DNA of 49,990 nucleotides from an uncultured Pelagibacteraceae bacterium (GTDB lineage Bacteria > Pseudomonadota > Alphaproteobacteria > Pelagibacterales > Pelagibacteraceae): positions 1 to 49,990 of the forward strand of contig CACKOU010000007.1 in assembly GCA_902601895.1 (NCBI GenBank), in the 5' to 3' direction. How positions within the stretch are numbered: the first letter of the stretch is position 1; each line of letters opens with the position of its first letter. A program made the position numbers and the translations under genes. The notes under the pieces were generated by a model. That model saw only the letters and a program-made list of their open reading frames with translations, was not told where the DNA came from and did not search any database. Below, piece by piece: positions 42,134-49,371 of the stretch.

Positions 42134-43257
42134 TATTTCTTAAGATAATTTAATCTACCCACAATTTCATCTCTATCCATGTAATAACCTTGTAGGTGTC
42201 TGTGTCCAGAATTTGGATCAAATTCAGTTCTTCCATGAAGCACTCTTCTATTATTGAATGTATATATATCTCCTGGTCTTAGCCTAAATTTTATTTGAAA
42301 TTTGTCATCGTGTAAAAGTTTTCCAAATTTATGATGAGATTTATAAACTTTATCCATTTGATCTGGGTGACAATCTAAAGCATCCATAGTTGCAGTACTA
42401 AATCTAACATCATTATAATCACCATCCTTTGTTAGACTTATTGCAGTGCCATAAAAGCTTCTATGAGCTTCTTGTGTATAATCTTTGTCTCTAAACTTTA
42501 AAGGAATTTTTGTTAGCGTATCAAAAGTATCTCTGTCGTTATTCTTTAAATATTCTGCAACAGCGAATGCATCCACTGCTGATGAGTCACCTCCTTTTGC
42601 TGAATTAACTAAACAATGTAAAAATTGATACCCAGGAGGATTTTCAAACCATGGTAAATCCATATGATTTTGAAGTGCATGAGCTGTATAAGCTGAGTTA
42701 TTCGGTTTTGGTATATTTATAACTTCAAAAGGAGTTTTAAAAAATGTCTCTCTTGTGTGACTAATTCTATTTAAAACAGGGAATGCTGAATTTTTTTCTA
42801 CTGGAGCATTATAAACTATTGCTATTCCTTTATAATGAAGAAGCTCTAACCATCTAACTAATCCCTCTTCAGAAGATATAATTTCATTGTGATCTATATA
42901 TATACTATCAATATTTTTTTCTAAACTGCCATCCCACAATTGATAAGGTGATTTGTATTCTTCGTTATTTTTTATTGTGTAGCAATTTTCTCTAAGCCAA
43001 TTAATATCATAATGGCTTACATGATTTCCTTCACTCCACTCTATTTCTAATTTACCATCTTTATTAAGATTATATTTTTTTGGGTTTATATTTTCTGACA
43101 CATCTAAAATATTAAACATTCGATGCCTAGAATCTTTATCATGTGCTGTTGGACAATTATCTCTCAGCCACATATAATTAAATTTACTTTCTTTCCCGTC
43201 ACTCCAAATTACTTGGAGATAAGTCCCATTTTTTGAGATTTTTGAAATTGAGTGCAT
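42133..43257 (-). CDS. gamma-butyrobetaine hydroxylase / TmpA-family Fe(II)/2-oxoglutarate dioxygenase
   Basis: This 374-residue protein has the two-domain layout of BBOX, TMLH and TmpA. Residues 1-100 form the N-terminal domain (NYMWLRDNCPT and DINWLRENC); the TauD-like catalytic domain follows. The iron triad is H198 and D200 in LQNHMDLPWF, and H341 in VLHGRTEF; R353 in HRHLQGYY should bind 2-oxoglutarate. AYTA (189-192) is a BBOX-type substrate-side segment. The Cys cluster that binds zinc in animal BBOX (CPCxxC) is reduced to a single C35. With carnitine dehydrogenase and BKACE genes nearby it may make carnitine from gamma-butyrobetaine; with the PhnZ/TmpB-type gene at 48823 it may instead be TmpA, hydroxylating trimethylaminoethylphosphonate. 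Confidence 0.8.
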   Translation of the reverse strand: MHSISKISKNGTYLQVIWSDGKESKFNYMWLRDNCPTAHDKDSRHRMFNILDVSENINPKKYNLNKDGKLEIEWSEGNHVSHYDINWLRENCYTIKNNEEYKSPYQLWDGSLEKNIDSIYIDHNEIISSEEGLVRWLELLHYKGIAIVYNAPVEKNSAFPVLNRISHTRETFFKTPFEVINIPKPNNSAYTAHALQNHMDLPWFENPPGYQFLHCLVNSAKGGDSSAVDAFAVAEYLKNNDRDTFDTLTKIPLKFRDKDYTQEAHRSFYGTAISLTKDGDYNDVRFSTATMDALDCHPDQMDKVYKSHHKFGKLLHDDKFQIKFRLRPGDIYTFNNRRVLHGRTEFDPNSGHRHLQGYYMDRDEIVGRLNYLKK

Positions 43258-43265
43258 AAATAATG

Positions 43266-43296
43266 ATTATATAAAATAATTCACATTTCAATTCAA
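43266..43296 (-). promoter_or_regulatory. candidate promoter of the dioxygenase gene, near-leaderless
   Basis: On the minus strand TATAAT covers 43271-43266 and TTGAAT covers 43296-43291, 19 bp apart. The -10 ends 8 bases before the ATG at 43257, implying almost no leader, as for the argE-like gene. Confidence 0.35.
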
Positions 43297-43303
43297 TTAA
43301 TAG

Positions 43304-43359
43304 TTGACTTAATATTTTTTGAGAGATTTATTAGCGTTAAGTTATTTGATAAAATAACT
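43304..43359 (+). promoter_or_regulatory. candidate promoter and 5' hairpin ahead of the second ProV-like gene
   Basis: TTGACT at 43304-43309 is a good -35, with the weak -10 TTTATT at 43327-43332 (17-bp spacing). Downstream, AGTTATTT (43340-43347) and AAATAACT (43352-43359) form a perfect 8-bp dyad with a 4-base centre, 15 bp before the ATG at 43375. It could be an operator or an mRNA hairpin. Confidence 0.38.
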
Positions 43360-43374
43360 ACTAAGTTTGTTCGA

Positions 43375-44400
43375 ATGTCTAAAATTGAAATAAATAATGT
43401 ATTTAAAATATTTGGTCCAAAACCATCCAGTGTTTTGCAGATGGTTAAAGATGGTTCAAGTAAAGAAGAAATTTTAGAAAAAACAGGTCATACAGTTGGG
43501 TTAGACAATGTAACTCTAAAAATTAATGAGGGTGAAACATTTGTTTGTATGGGTTTATCGGGTTCAGGCAAATCAACTCTCATAAGACATTTAAATAGAT
43601 TAATAGACCCAACTGATGGAGAAATACTAATTGAAGGAACTAATGTAATGAGCCTTAAAAAAGAAGAGCTAATTGATTTTAGACGACATAAAATGAGTAT
43701 GGTTTTTCAAAGGTTCGGTTTGTTTCCTCACAAAACAGTATTACAAAATGTTGGATATGGACTTGAAATGCAAGGTGTAGAACTTGAAAAGAGAAACAAT
43801 GTTTCTATGGAAAAAATTGAATCTGTTGGATTAACAGGTTTTGAAAACCAATTTCCAAATCAATTATCTGGAGGTATGCAACAACGAGTTGGACTAGCAA
43901 GAGCTTTGGCAACTGATACAGATATAATGTTAATGGATGAAGCTTTTTCTGCTTTAGATCCTTTAATTAGAAGTGATATGCAAAAACAGTTGCTAGCACT
44001 TCAATCAGAACTTAAAAAAACTATTGTGTTTATCACTCATGACTTGGATGAGTCTTTAAAGCTTGGTGATCACATTGGCATTCTTAATGCTGGCAAACTA
44101 GTTCAAGTTGGAACTCCTGTGGATATTATTATGAATCCAGCTGATGATTATGTTGAAGCTTTTGTGAAAGATGTAAATAGAGCAAAAGTGATTAAAGCTA
44201 AAATTATAATGAAATCTATAAATGAAACTACTAATGAGGAAAAAAATAATCTTATTAAAATACATGAAGACCAGTTTATTGAGGAGTTTTTGCCACAAGT
44301 TGTTTGTAATAATGCCAATTGTGAGGTAGTTGATAAACAAGGAAATGTTAAAGGATATATCACTAATAAAGAGCTACAACACTCTTTGAGTAAATCTTAA
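43375..44400 (+). CDS. glycine betaine/quaternary-amine ABC transporter ATPase (ProV-like, copy 2)
   Basis: This 341-residue ATPase is closely parallel to the protein at 37738-38784: NVFKIFGPKP...TGHTVGLDNVTL, Walker A GLSGSGKST, RRHKMSMVFQRFGLFPHKTV, LSGGMQQRVGLARAL, and Walker B LMDEAFSALDPLIRSDM (Ala replaces the usual Pro after DE). The C-terminal CBS remnant ends NANCEVVDKQGNVKGYITNKEL. There is no permease or binding protein beside it. It either shares ProW/ProX with the other ATPase or serves a distant permease. It lies 3 bp before the SDR gene and is divergent from the dioxygenase gene. Confidence 0.87.
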   Translation: MSKIEINNVFKIFGPKPSSVLQMVKDGSSKEEILEKTGHTVGLDNVTLKINEGETFVCMGLSGSGKSTLIRHLNRLIDPTDGEILIEGTNVMSLKKEELIDFRRHKMSMVFQRFGLFPHKTVLQNVGYGLEMQGVELEKRNNVSMEKIESVGLTGFENQFPNQLSGGMQQRVGLARALATDTDIMLMDEAFSALDPLIRSDMQKQLLALQSELKKTIVFITHDLDESLKLGDHIGILNAGKLVQVGTPVDIIMNPADDYVEAFVKDVNRAKVIKAKIIMKSINETTNEEKNNLIKIHEDQFIEEFLPQVVCNNANCEVVDKQGNVKGYITNKELQHSLSKS

Positions 44401-44403
44401 ATT

Positions 44404-45189
44404 ATGAGTATAGATTTAAAAAACAAAAGAATAGTTATTTCCGCTGGTGGTTCAGGGATAGGTTGGAGTTCAGCAAAAATATTTTTAGAGAAAGGTGCAA
44501 CAGTATATCTTTGTGATATCAATGCCACTTTTCTTAACAAATGCAAAAAGCATAAACTAAATAATAAAAAATTATTTGTTTTTCAATGTGATGCCTCAGA
44601 CGAGAACCAAGTAAAGAATTTTTTTACCAAAGTATTAAAAAAAACAAAAAAAATTGATGCTCTTATTAATAATGTTGGAATTGCCGGGCCGACTGGAACA
44701 CTTGAAAAATTAAAAGGTAAGGATTGGGAAAATACTTTAAAGGTGAATGTTATAAGCCATTTTTATTTTTCAAAGTATTCAATTCCAATGCTTAAAAAAA
44801 ATAAAGGTGGAGCAATAATAAATTTATCATCAACCGCAGGTATATTTGGATTTCCATTAAGATCTCCTTACTGTGCAAGTAAGTGGGCAGTTGTTGGTAT
44901 AACCAAAACATTGGCAATGGAACTAGGAAAATTTAAAATTAGAGTAAATGCTATTTGTCCAGGAACAATTAAGGGAAATAGAATGGGAAGAGTGATAAGA
45001 GATAAATCTAAATTTTTAAATGTTTCAAAAAAATTAATAGAAAAAGAATTTGTTTCAATGACATCAATGAATACTTGGGTATACGAAGAAGACATTGGAA
45101 AAATTTGTAGCTTTCTAATTTCTAATGATGCTCCAAGAATATCTGGGCAAGTAATTGCCGTAGATGGCAATACTTTGAGAATGCACTAA
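44404..45189 (+). CDS. short-chain dehydrogenase/reductase (SDR)
   Basis: This 261-residue classical SDR has the nucleotide motif SAGGSGIG (about 13-20; the first Gly of TGxxxGIG is shifted), NNVGIAGP, the catalytic Ser in NLSSTAG, Y and K in YCASK and the C-terminal ISGQVIAVDGN. SDRs of this sort oxidise or reduce hydroxyl/carbonyl groups, including 3-hydroxyacids. Its place beside carnitine-pathway genes suggests a quaternary-amine hydroxyacid or the acetoacetate/3-hydroxybutyrate produced by BKACE, but this is inference. It is convergent with the GFA-like gene (3-bp gap). Confidence 0.85.
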   Translation: MSIDLKNKRIVISAGGSGIGWSSAKIFLEKGATVYLCDINATFLNKCKKHKLNNKKLFVFQCDASDENQVKNFFTKVLKKTKKIDALINNVGIAGPTGTLEKLKGKDWENTLKVNVISHFYFSKYSIPMLKKNKGGAIINLSSTAGIFGFPLRSPYCASKWAVVGITKTLAMELGKFKIRVNAICPGTIKGNRMGRVIRDKSKFLNVSKKLIEKEFVSMTSMNTWVYEEDIGKICSFLISNDAPRISGQVIAVDGNTLRMH

Positions 45190-45192
45190 CAA

Positions 45193-45603
45193 CTAAACTT
45201 TAATATTTTTTTCATTTATTTCCATAAATGGGAAATGAGACTCTTTAAAATGTATATTTTCTGCTTTTTTTAAAAAACTGATATCATCCAGTAAACCTGC
45301 ATATAAATAGTATTTCTTGTACTTTTCCACATAAGTCAAAATTGGTGCTGCGCACTTTTCACAAAAATGTTTTTTTATTTTATTACCACTACCTCCTTTG
45401 TGTTCATAAATTTTCAATTTTGATTTATCTAAATCTATTGCTCCGTCTCTAAGCAGTATTATTGTCATCATTCCCCCTATTTTTTTTCTACAATCAATGC
45501 AATGACAATTAAAAACTAAAGGGACTTCATCAAGCTTAACGTTAAAAGTTATATCTCCACAGATGCATCCGCCAGTTTTATTTATAAAAATTTTTTCTTT
45601 CAT
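45193..45603 (-). CDS. GFA/CENP-V-family zinc-binding protein
   Basis: The ATG at 45603 forms a TGATG junction with the upstream stop, giving 136 residues; an in-frame TTG at 45606 is less likely. The cysteine pattern of the GFA (glutathione-dependent formaldehyde-activating) family is complete: GGCICG (CxC), CHCIDC (CxCxxC) and FCEKCAAP (CxxC), which bind two zinc ions. Real biochemical roles in this family are mostly unknown; glutathione-formaldehyde chemistry was proposed for founder members. Here it is co-transcribed with carnitine dehydrogenase and BKACE, which could release formaldehyde- or thiol-linked by-products only indirectly; I do not assign a function. Confidence 0.8.
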   Translation of the reverse strand: MKEKIFINKTGGCICGDITFNVKLDEVPLVFNCHCIDCRKKIGGMMTIILLRDGAIDLDKSKLKIYEHKGGSGNKIKKHFCEKCAAPILTYVEKYKKYYLYAGLLDDISFLKKAENIHFKESHFPFMEINEKNIKV

Positions 45604-46544
45604 CAATTTCTAATTTTATTCTCGTATTTTTTTCTAATTTTTAAGACATCAACTAAATATTGGTCTCTAATATTTGAAAGCATATTAATTGATTTACCTT
45701 TAGCTTGTTTTTTTGTGCCTGATATAAGTTTATTAGATAATTTATTTGTTAATTTTGGAGCTTTTAATTTTGTCCAAGGTAATTTTAAAGCTGGACCAAA
45801 TTGCTTTAACATATGTTTCATTCCTTCATTACCTCCTGCAAGATGAAATGTTAAAAAAGTACCCATTATTGAGTATCTAAGACCTGGTCCATCTTCTATT
45901 GCACGATCTAATTCCTGAGTTGTTGCATAATTTTCGTTAATTATATGCAAACCTTCTCTCCACAGTGCTTCTTGAAGTCTATCTGATAAATAACCTGGTA
46001 GTTCTTTTTTAAGCATAATTGGTTTCATTGAGATTGATTTGTAATATTTGTTTGCGTCCAAAAGAAACTTTTTTTTGGTTTTTTTTCCAGGAACTATTTC
46101 AACTGCTGGCAACAAATATGCTGGGTTAAATGGATGGCCAATTATGCCTCTTTGTGGATTTTTACTCTTAGAAAAAATTTTAGAGGGTAAAAGTCCTGAA
46201 GAGCTTGAGGAAATAATTACATTTGATTTAACATATTTTGAGATTTTGTGTATCAAATCGGTTTTAACTTTATAATTTTCTAATACACTTTCTTGAACAA
46301 AATCGACATTTACAAGAGCTTTTTCAAGTGAATTAAAAAATTTTAAATTTTTAATTAAAATCTTTTTTCCAAAAAGTTTTTTTATACTTTTTGAAGTTCT
46401 TTTTATCTCTTTTAAAACATAGCTTTTAAGATTTTTATTTTGATCATATGCATGAACGATTTTATTGTGTGCTAAATTTCTTATTATCCATCCAGTCCCT
46501 ATGACGCCTGTTCCAACAATTCCCACAGTTTTAATTTTTGACAT
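45603..46544 (-). CDS. L-carnitine dehydrogenase-like 3-hydroxyacyl-CoA dehydrogenase-family enzyme
   Basis: This 313-residue protein has an N-terminal Rossmann domain (VGIVGTGVIGTGWI) and the 3-hydroxyacyl-CoA dehydrogenase C-terminal domain. IGHPFNPAYLLPAVEIVPG, ELPGYLSDRLQEALWREG and the ATTQELDRAIEDGPGLRYSIMG segment are typical of carnitine 3-dehydrogenase. The enzyme oxidises L-carnitine to 3-dehydrocarnitine with NAD. Many family members carry a fused thioesterase; here that activity is a separate gene at 48355. Its ATG shares one base with the stop of the BKACE gene (TAATG), the enzyme expected to act next. Confidence 0.82.
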   Translation of the reverse strand: MSKIKTVGIVGTGVIGTGWIIRNLAHNKIVHAYDQNKNLKSYVLKEIKRTSKSIKKLFGKKILIKNLKFFNSLEKALVNVDFVQESVLENYKVKTDLIHKISKYVKSNVIISSSSSGLLPSKIFSKSKNPQRGIIGHPFNPAYLLPAVEIVPGKKTKKKFLLDANKYYKSISMKPIMLKKELPGYLSDRLQEALWREGLHIINENYATTQELDRAIEDGPGLRYSIMGTFLTFHLAGGNEGMKHMLKQFGPALKLPWTKLKAPKLTNKLSNKLISGTKKQAKGKSINMLSNIRDQYLVDVLKIRKKYENKIRN

Positions 46545-47431
46545 TACTTGTGTTTTACAAGTTTTAATTTTTCTCTTGTTTCTGAAGGTGACATAATCTC
46601 TACACCAAGATCTGTAACTATTCTTATAGCTTTCTCAACTAATTGAGGATTTGTTGCTAATTTACCTTTAGATAAATATAAATTATCCTCTAATCCAACT
46701 CTTGGGTTGCCTCCCATTACTACAGTTTGAGCAACATATGGCATTTCATTTTTAGATATTGCAAAACCTGACCATATACCTTCTTTAGGCATTATATCTT
46801 TCATTGCTTGCATAGCTAATGGTGTTGCGGGTGCACCCCACGGAATTCCTAAACACATTTGAAAAAGAGGTGGATCACTTAATAATCCCTCTTTATATAA
46901 CTGAGCTCCAAACCACATATTTCCCAAATCAAAAGCTTCTATTTCGGGTTTAACTTTTATTTCCTGAAGCTTTTTAGCAGCTTTTCTTAAATCGTTAGGT
47001 GTATTAACTGTAATAACAGAACTGTCTCCAAAATTTAATGTACCACAATCAAGTGTACATATTTCTGGAAGAAATTGTTCAGCATTGGCTATTCTCTCCA
47101 TTACATTTGCCATGTCTGTCATTGGACCAAATTCTAAGGGGTTTTTGCCTTGGCCTATATCTAAATCACCACCCATTCCTGTTGTAAGATTAAGAATTAC
47201 ATCAGTTTCAGATGATCTTACTCTATCAACTACTTCTTTATAAAGCTCGAGTCTTCTACTTGGAGTTCCATCTTCTTCTCTAACATGAATATGAGCAATT
47301 GCAGCACCAGCTTTCGCAGACTCTATTGCTGCTTTTGCAATTTGCTCTGGAGTTTTGGGCAAATCAGGATGTTTGCTTGCTGTATCACCAGATCCTGTAA
47401 CTGCGCATGAGATGAAGACTTTATTGTTCAT
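46544..47431 (-). CDS. BKACE-family beta-keto acid cleavage enzyme (dehydrocarnitine-type)
   Basis: This 295-residue zinc-dependent TIM-barrel enzyme has H47 and H49 in AIAHIHVRE and E248 in NPRVGLEDNLY as likely metal ligands, plus MGGDLD and the CLGIPWGAPATP and VVMGGNPRVG blocks of the family. BKACE enzymes transfer the acetyl-CoA moiety: dehydrocarnitine plus acetyl-CoA gives acetoacetate plus betainyl-CoA. Placement directly upstream of carnitine dehydrogenase supports that substrate. It is first in the minus-strand unit BKACE, carnitine dehydrogenase, GFA, and is divergent from the CitE-like gene by 58 bp. Confidence 0.87.
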   Translation of the reverse strand: MNNKVFISCAVTGSGDTASKHPDLPKTPEQIAKAAIESAKAGAAIAHIHVREEDGTPSRRLELYKEVVDRVRSSETDVILNLTTGMGGDLDIGQGKNPLEFGPMTDMANVMERIANAEQFLPEICTLDCGTLNFGDSSVITVNTPNDLRKAAKKLQEIKVKPEIEAFDLGNMWFGAQLYKEGLLSDPPLFQMCLGIPWGAPATPLAMQAMKDIMPKEGIWSGFAISKNEMPYVAQTVVMGGNPRVGLEDNLYLSKGKLATNPQLVEKAIRIVTDLGVEIMSPSETREKLKLVKHK

Positions 47432-47448
47432 TTTTATTTATAGAAAAA

Positions 47449-47475
47449 TATAATATCATATCATTTATAATTATA
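47449..47475. promoter_or_regulatory. divergent promoter region between BKACE and CitE-like genes
   Basis: The 58-bp gap contains TATAAT on the plus strand at 47449-47454 and 47466-47471, and TATAAT on the minus strand at 47475-47470, within the palindrome TTATAATTATA. No convincing -35 element is visible for any of them. Confidence 0.3.
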
Positions 47476-47489
47476 GGAAATAAAATTAA

Positions 47490-48350
47490 ATGGACTTAAA
47501 TAAACTAAGAGTAAGACGTAGTTTTATATTTACCCCAGGTCTTCAACCAGAAATGTTTCCAAAAGCCTTAGCTTCAGGTGCTGATATGGTTTGTATTGAA
47601 TTAGAAGATGGAATAGCCATGAAAGATAAAGATGAAGCAAGAAAAAATACTATTGATGCATTAAAGTCACTAGAAGTAAAAAATGATGTTGAATTAGTTG
47701 TTAGATTAAATTGTCAAAGAACCAAACATGGACTTCTAGACTTAGAAGCTATTGCTTCAAATAAACTAAAAGTTAAAGCTATAATGTTACCTAAAGTTAA
47801 AACACCTGACGAAATTACATTTATTGATGACATGCTTACTGATTGTGGTTTAGATACTGATCTTCATGTTATAATGGAAACTAATCAAGCTCTTGAAAGT
47901 ATTTATGATATTGCGCATTCTAGCGATAGAATAGTTGCTCTTTATTTCGGAGGAGAAGATATGGCAGCAGAATTGAGAGTGGAAAACAAATTAGAGAATT
48001 TAGTTTATGCTAGATCAAGATTAGTTCATGCTGGTGCAAGTAAAGGAGTTGATGTTATTGATGTTCCGTATTTAAATCTAGAAAATATGGAAGGGATGAA
48101 AAAAGAAGCACAGTTTGTTAAAAACTTAGGTTTCACTGGAAAAGGATCTATTCATCCAAAACAAATTAACATTTTAAATGAAATTTTTACTCCATCAGAA
48201 GAAGAAATAAGTAAAGCTAAAAGAATAATGGATCAATTTAAAAAAGCAAATACAGGTTTGGTTGTAATTGATGGCAAATTAATAGAAAGACCAGTTTTAC
48301 GAGAGATGCAAAGAAAATTATTAGTAGCAAATAAAATAAATAAAAGCTGA
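47490..48350 (+). CDS. CitE-like / HpcH-HpaI aldolase-family CoA-ester lyase
   Basis: This 286-residue TIM-barrel protein is of the citrate-lyase beta-subunit/malyl-CoA lyase family. It has RRSFIFTPGLQPEMFPKALASGADMVCIELEDG (acidic metal region), VVRLN, AIMLPKV, IMETNQALE, YFGGEDMAAEL and GKGSIHPKQI. Members cleave or hydrolyse malyl-CoA, citramalyl-CoA and similar esters. No citE partners (citD, citF) are present, so a stand-alone lyase or thioesterase is expected. It starts the plus-strand run CitE-like, thioesterase, PhnZ-like oxygenase and GMC oxidoreductase. Its role in quaternary-amine breakdown is not described to my knowledge; it may process an acyl-CoA by-product. Confidence 0.83.
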   Translation: MDLNKLRVRRSFIFTPGLQPEMFPKALASGADMVCIELEDGIAMKDKDEARKNTIDALKSLEVKNDVELVVRLNCQRTKHGLLDLEAIASNKLKVKAIMLPKVKTPDEITFIDDMLTDCGLDTDLHVIMETNQALESIYDIAHSSDRIVALYFGGEDMAAELRVENKLENLVYARSRLVHAGASKGVDVIDVPYLNLENMEGMKKEAQFVKNLGFTGKGSIHPKQINILNEIFTPSEEEISKAKRIMDQFKKANTGLVVIDGKLIERPVLREMQRKLLVANKINKS

Positions 48351-48354
48351 TAAA

Positions 48355-48822
48355 ATGTCATTTCATTTGGCTTCGAGAAAAATAATAAAAGATTGGACAG
48401 ATTATAATGAGCATATGAACATGGCTTATTATGTTTTAATTTTTGATGAAGCTTGGGAGACGATGCTTAACAAATTTGAAATGGGTGGAGCTAAAGCACA
48501 AATTAATAAAAGAAGCACAATGGTGGTTGAAACAAGAACAACTTATAACAACGAGGTTAAAGAGAATGAAGAAGTAGATGTTTATTGCACTTTCTTTGAT
48601 CATGATAAAAAAAGATTACATTTAAAATGTGAAATGATTGAAAAAAAAACAAAAAAACTTGCTGCAACAACAGAAAGTCTCTCTCTTTATATTGATCTAG
48701 AAAAACGAAAAGTTACAGAATTTGAAGAAGATAAAATAAAAATTATGGATGATTTTATTAATGAGAATAAAAACAATTTTAAAACTGATAATCTTGTATT
48801 TGCAGGTAAATTAAAAAAATAA
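48355..48822 (+). CDS. hotdog-fold acyl-CoA thioesterase, candidate betainyl-CoA thioesterase
   Basis: This 155-residue 4HBT-type protein has the catalytic-helix motif DYNEHMNMAYYVLIFDEAWE (about 17-36, corresponding to DxxGHxNN...) and the later VVETRTTYNNEVKENEEVDVY strand. In carnitine degradation a thioesterase releases glycine betaine from betainyl-CoA made by the cleavage enzyme. Such a domain is often fused to carnitine dehydrogenase, which here lacks it. The cluster context therefore supports that role. It lies 4 bp after the CitE-like gene and its stop directly abuts the next ATG. Confidence 0.8.
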   Translation: MSFHLASRKIIKDWTDYNEHMNMAYYVLIFDEAWETMLNKFEMGGAKAQINKRSTMVVETRTTYNNEVKENEEVDVYCTFFDHDKKRLHLKCEMIEKKTKKLAATTESLSLYIDLEKRKVTEFEEDKIKIMDDFINENKNNFKTDNLVFAGKLKK

Positions 48823-49371
48823 ATGCAAATTGTAGAAGAAATAATTTATAATTTTGAAAATAATAAATCCTTATATATAGGTGAAAATATAACAATAGCA
48901 GATCATATGATTCAATCTGCAATGCTTGCAGAAAAGGCAAAATGTGATGATGATTTAATATGTTCTTGCTTGCTTCATGATTATGGACATTTTGTTATAG
49001 ATGATCCTGATAAACTAGTAGAAAATAATAAAGATGGTGAACATGAGATAATTGGATACAAATTTCTAAAAAAATATTTTAGCAATAAAGTTGTGAACCC
49101 AATTAAATATCATGTTTTAGCCAAGCGTTATTTGGCAAGAGACGAAAAATATTATAACACATTATCTAAAGCATCAAAGATTAGTCTAAAACTTCAAGGG
49201 GGAATTTTGAATGATAAAGAGTGTGAAGATTTTGAAAATAAAGATTATTTCAAAAGTTCCATACTTCTCAGAAAATTTGATGAAGCTTCAAAAAAAGTTG
49301 GTATTAAAATGAAAAATATCAATCAATATAAAAATTTAATAAAATTAAAATTAAAATTAAAATTAAAATGA
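48823..49371 (+). CDS. PhnZ/TmpB-like HD-domain mixed-valent diiron oxygenase
   Basis: This 182-residue HD-domain protein keeps every active-site feature I know of in PhnZ/TmpB: the YIGE motif (Y18-E21), H28, H52-D53 and H56 in LLHDYGH, H74, H97 and K101 in HVLAKRYL, and a late Asp in LRKFDEAS. The SKASKISLKLQGG block also matches. PhnZ and TmpB oxidatively cleave the C-P bond of 1-hydroxy-phosphonates; TmpB gives glycine betaine from hydroxylated trimethylaminoethylphosphonate. No phosphonate importer is in the window. The residues after about 172 (KLKLKLKLK) come from a hexamer repeat and look dispensable. Its TGA overlaps the next ATG (ATGA). Confidence 0.82.
   Translation: MQIVEEIIYNFENNKSLYIGENITIADHMIQSAMLAEKAKCDDDLICSCLLHDYGHFVIDDPDKLVENNKDGEHEIIGYKFLKKYFSNKVVNPIKYHVLAKRYLARDEKYYNTLSKASKISLKLQGGILNDKECEDFENKDYFKSSILLRKFDEASKKVGIKMKNINQYKNLIKLKLKLKLK
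49341..49369 (+). repeat. (AAAATT)n hexamer repeat at the PhnZ-like/GMC gene junction
   Basis: Four full AAAATT units plus AAAAT run from 49341 to 49369 and encode the alternating Lys-Leu tail of the PhnZ-like protein. They also fill the region where a ribosome-binding site for the GMC gene would be. Copy-number change keeps the reading frame. Confidence 0.85.

Noticed and set aside
45604..45606. TTG start for the GFA-like protein
   Set aside because: The ATG at 45603 gives a TGATG junction with the upstream stop, a common coupled arrangement here.
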